Origin: Clostridia bacterium
GTDB lineage: Bacteria; Bacillota; Clostridia; Oscillospirales; CAG-272
Direction: 5' to 3'
Assembly: GCA_017408535.1 (NCBI GenBank)
Contig: JAFQUL010000027.1
Coordinates: 1 to 7,043, forward strand
Length of the DNA stretch: 7,043 bases
Position numbers and translations under genes: made by a program. The notes under the pieces were generated by a model. That model did not search any database. It had not been told where the DNA came from and saw only the letters and a program-made list of their open reading frames with translations. This document shows positions 6,634 through 7,043 of the stretch, in pieces. Position 1 is the first letter of the stretch, and each line of letters opens with the position of its first letter.

Positions 6634-6672
6634 TACAATATGTGCGGGATATTTCCTTTACGACATATTGTA
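6634..6672. repeat. 10-bp perfect inverted repeat
   Basis: TACAATATGT (6634-6643) and ACATATTGTA (6663-6672) are exact reverse complements around a 19-base loop. In the loop GGA and TCC can form a small inner helix. The element abuts the previous hairpin with no spacer. Confidence 0.65.
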
Positions 6673-6681
6673 TAACGTATG

Positions 6682-6721
6682 GCGGGGCAAGAATTACCTT
6701 GCGGTAATTCAATCCTCCCGC
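6682..6721. repeat. Nested hairpin with an alternative downstream partner
   Basis: GAATTACC-TTGC-GGTAATTC (6691-6710) is a perfect 8-bp hairpin. It is nested inside GCGGG (6682-6686) pairing with CCCGC (6717-6721). The overlapping word TTACCTTGCG (6694-6703) is also an exact 10-base reverse complement of CGCAAGGTAA at 6750-6759, so two mutually exclusive folds are possible. Confidence 0.65.
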
Positions 6722-6788
6722 AGGTTGTTGGCGAATAAGGTATCCTTAACGCAAGGTAACTCCTCATCCACCACAGAAATTCTTCGGA

Positions 6789-6812
6789 TCTCCCGTGGTC
6801 TCACGCAGGAGA
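6789..6812. repeat. 9-bp hairpin with a two-base bulge
   Basis: TCTCC plus CGTG (6789-6797) pairs with CACG (6802-6805) plus GGAGA (6808-6812) around the loop GTCT. CA is bulged on the 3' side. No T tract follows, so it is not a terminator on the plus strand. Confidence 0.6.
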
Positions 6813-6850
6813 AGACTTCTTGACTACTCGTTTTGCTCTGATAAACAACT

Positions 6851-6875
6851 GTTCAAAGTTAAAACTTTTTGGAAC
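6851..6875. repeat. AT-rich hairpin
   Basis: GTTC (6851-6854) pairs with GAAC (6872-6875), and AAAGTT (6855-6860) with AACTTT (6863-6868). The loop is AA and there is a TTG bulge. The fold is weaker than its neighbours. Confidence 0.4.
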
Positions 6876-6901
6876 CGCACTGCTGGTGGTTTTCTATATA
6901 T

Positions 6902-6934
6902 AAAAAGGGGGTGTCGCGTTAAGCGATCACCCCC
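6902..6934 (-). terminator. Intrinsic terminator for a minus-strand gene beyond the right edge
   Basis: GGGGGTG (6907-6913) pairs with CACCCCC (6928-6934), and TCGC (6914-6917) with GCGA (6923-6926); T6927 is bulged and the loop is five bases. Read on the minus strand, the stem is followed at once by TTTTT and then ATATATAG, the form of a strong intrinsic terminator. The gene it would serve must lie to the right of this window. Confidence 0.65.
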
Positions 6935-6937
6935 CAC

Positions 6938-6966
6938 GAAAATCTCTCCGAAAGGAGAAATTTTCG
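6938..6966. repeat. 13-bp near-perfect hairpin with a GAAA tetraloop
   Basis: CGAAAATCTCTCC (6937-6950 region) pairs with GGAGAAATTTTCG (6954-6966) with one mismatched position, closing a four-base GAAA loop. Its 3' arm contains GAAATTTTCGT, shared with the three-way-junction element. Confidence 0.65.
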
Positions 6967-6967
6967 T

Positions 6968-6984
6968 AAATTACGAAGTAATTT
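6968..6984. repeat. 7-bp perfect hairpin
   Basis: AAATTAC (6968-6974) pairs exactly with GTAATTT (6978-6984) around GAA. It begins one base after the previous hairpin, so the two could stack. Confidence 0.6.
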
Positions 6985-7002
6985 GATGCGGACGTTTGAT
7001 GT

Positions 7003-7026
7003 TTTTGGGCATTTCAATGCCCAAAA
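7003..7026. repeat. 10-bp perfect hairpin at the right edge
   Basis: TTTTGGGCAT (7003-7012) pairs exactly with ATGCCCAAAA (7017-7026) around TTCA. On the minus strand the stem ends in a T4 run followed by CATC, so it could also be a weak terminator. CGGT and ACCG near 7030-7043 may begin a further fold cut by the window edge. Confidence 0.6.
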
Positions 7027-7043
7027 TGGCGGTTTTCAGACCG

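Larger units (their letters stand above)
6424..7043. other. Gene-free stretch dense in inverted repeats
   Basis: I find no believable coding region here. The only open frames are short, lack a ribosome site and run straight through hairpins. The stretch instead holds a near-continuous chain of inverted repeats, listed separately: 6484-6558, 6556-6603, 6611-6632, 6634-6672, 6682-6721, 6789-6812, 6851-6875, 6902-6934, 6938-6966, 6968-6984 and 7003-7026. The 11-base word GAAATTTTCGT occurs twice (6543-6553 and 6957-6967), each time as the 3' arm of a fold. This suggests related fold-back units, perhaps degraded copies of a dispersed repeat. Confidence 0.75.

Noticed and set aside
6795..6986. 63-residue plus-strand open frame
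   Set aside because: It has no ribosome site and reads straight through the terminator-like and GAAA-loop hairpins. The basic, low-information product looks like translated repeat DNA.
6424..7043. CRISPR array
   Set aside because: The repeats are inverted rather than direct, differ from each other and show no regular spacing.

Overview
The window looks like chromosomal DNA of a gut-type Clostridia bacterium, probably Ruminococcus or a related Oscillospiraceae. This rests on gene content and style: an IMP dehydrogenase of the unusual Tritrichomonas-like type, a clostridial sugar-type solute-binding lipoprotein, an M29 aminopeptidase, AT-rich intergenic DNA beside more GC-rich genes, strong GGAGG ribosome sites and sigma-A promoters. 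The assignment is inferred from protein resemblance and is not proven.

Layout. Positions 1-739 hold the 3' part of a phosphodiester glycosidase (NAGPA-domain) gene that runs in from the left. A canonical promoter (797-825) and a strong ribosome site then lead into guaB (892-2391), which ends at a hairpin terminator (2409-2442). An M29 metallo-aminopeptidase gene follows almost at once (best start 2473, end 3708). A bidirectional terminator (3807-3841) separates these plus-strand genes from a converging minus-strand pair. That pair is a calcineurin-like metallophosphoesterase (6365 to 5436) and, 23 bases downstream, an orphan ABC-type solute-binding lipoprotein (5412 to 3868). One sigma-A-like promoter at 6395-6423 probably serves both.

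From about 6424 to the right edge (about 620 bases) I see no credible gene. This stretch is packed with perfect or near-perfect inverted repeats: a tight three-way-junction fold (6484-6558), a 9-bp stem holding a TATAAT/ATTATA palindrome (6556-6603), and a chain of hairpins to 7043. One of these (6902-6934) looks like an intrinsic terminator for a minus-strand gene beyond the edge. The stretch is the least explained part of the window and the best candidate for something undescribed, either a dispersed fold-back repeat or a structured non-coding element.

How the genes work together. guaB makes XMP for guanine nucleotide synthesis and the aminopeptidase recycles peptides; both are housekeeping. 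The lipoprotein should sit outside the membrane and bind a small solute, probably a sugar or oligosaccharide, but no permease or ATPase lies beside it. Its operon partner is a cytoplasmic phosphoesterase of unknown substrate. The most notable gene-level observation is that guaB matches Tritrichomonas foetus IMPDH, as I recall that sequence, at the same residue numbers for every key active-site residue I checked.
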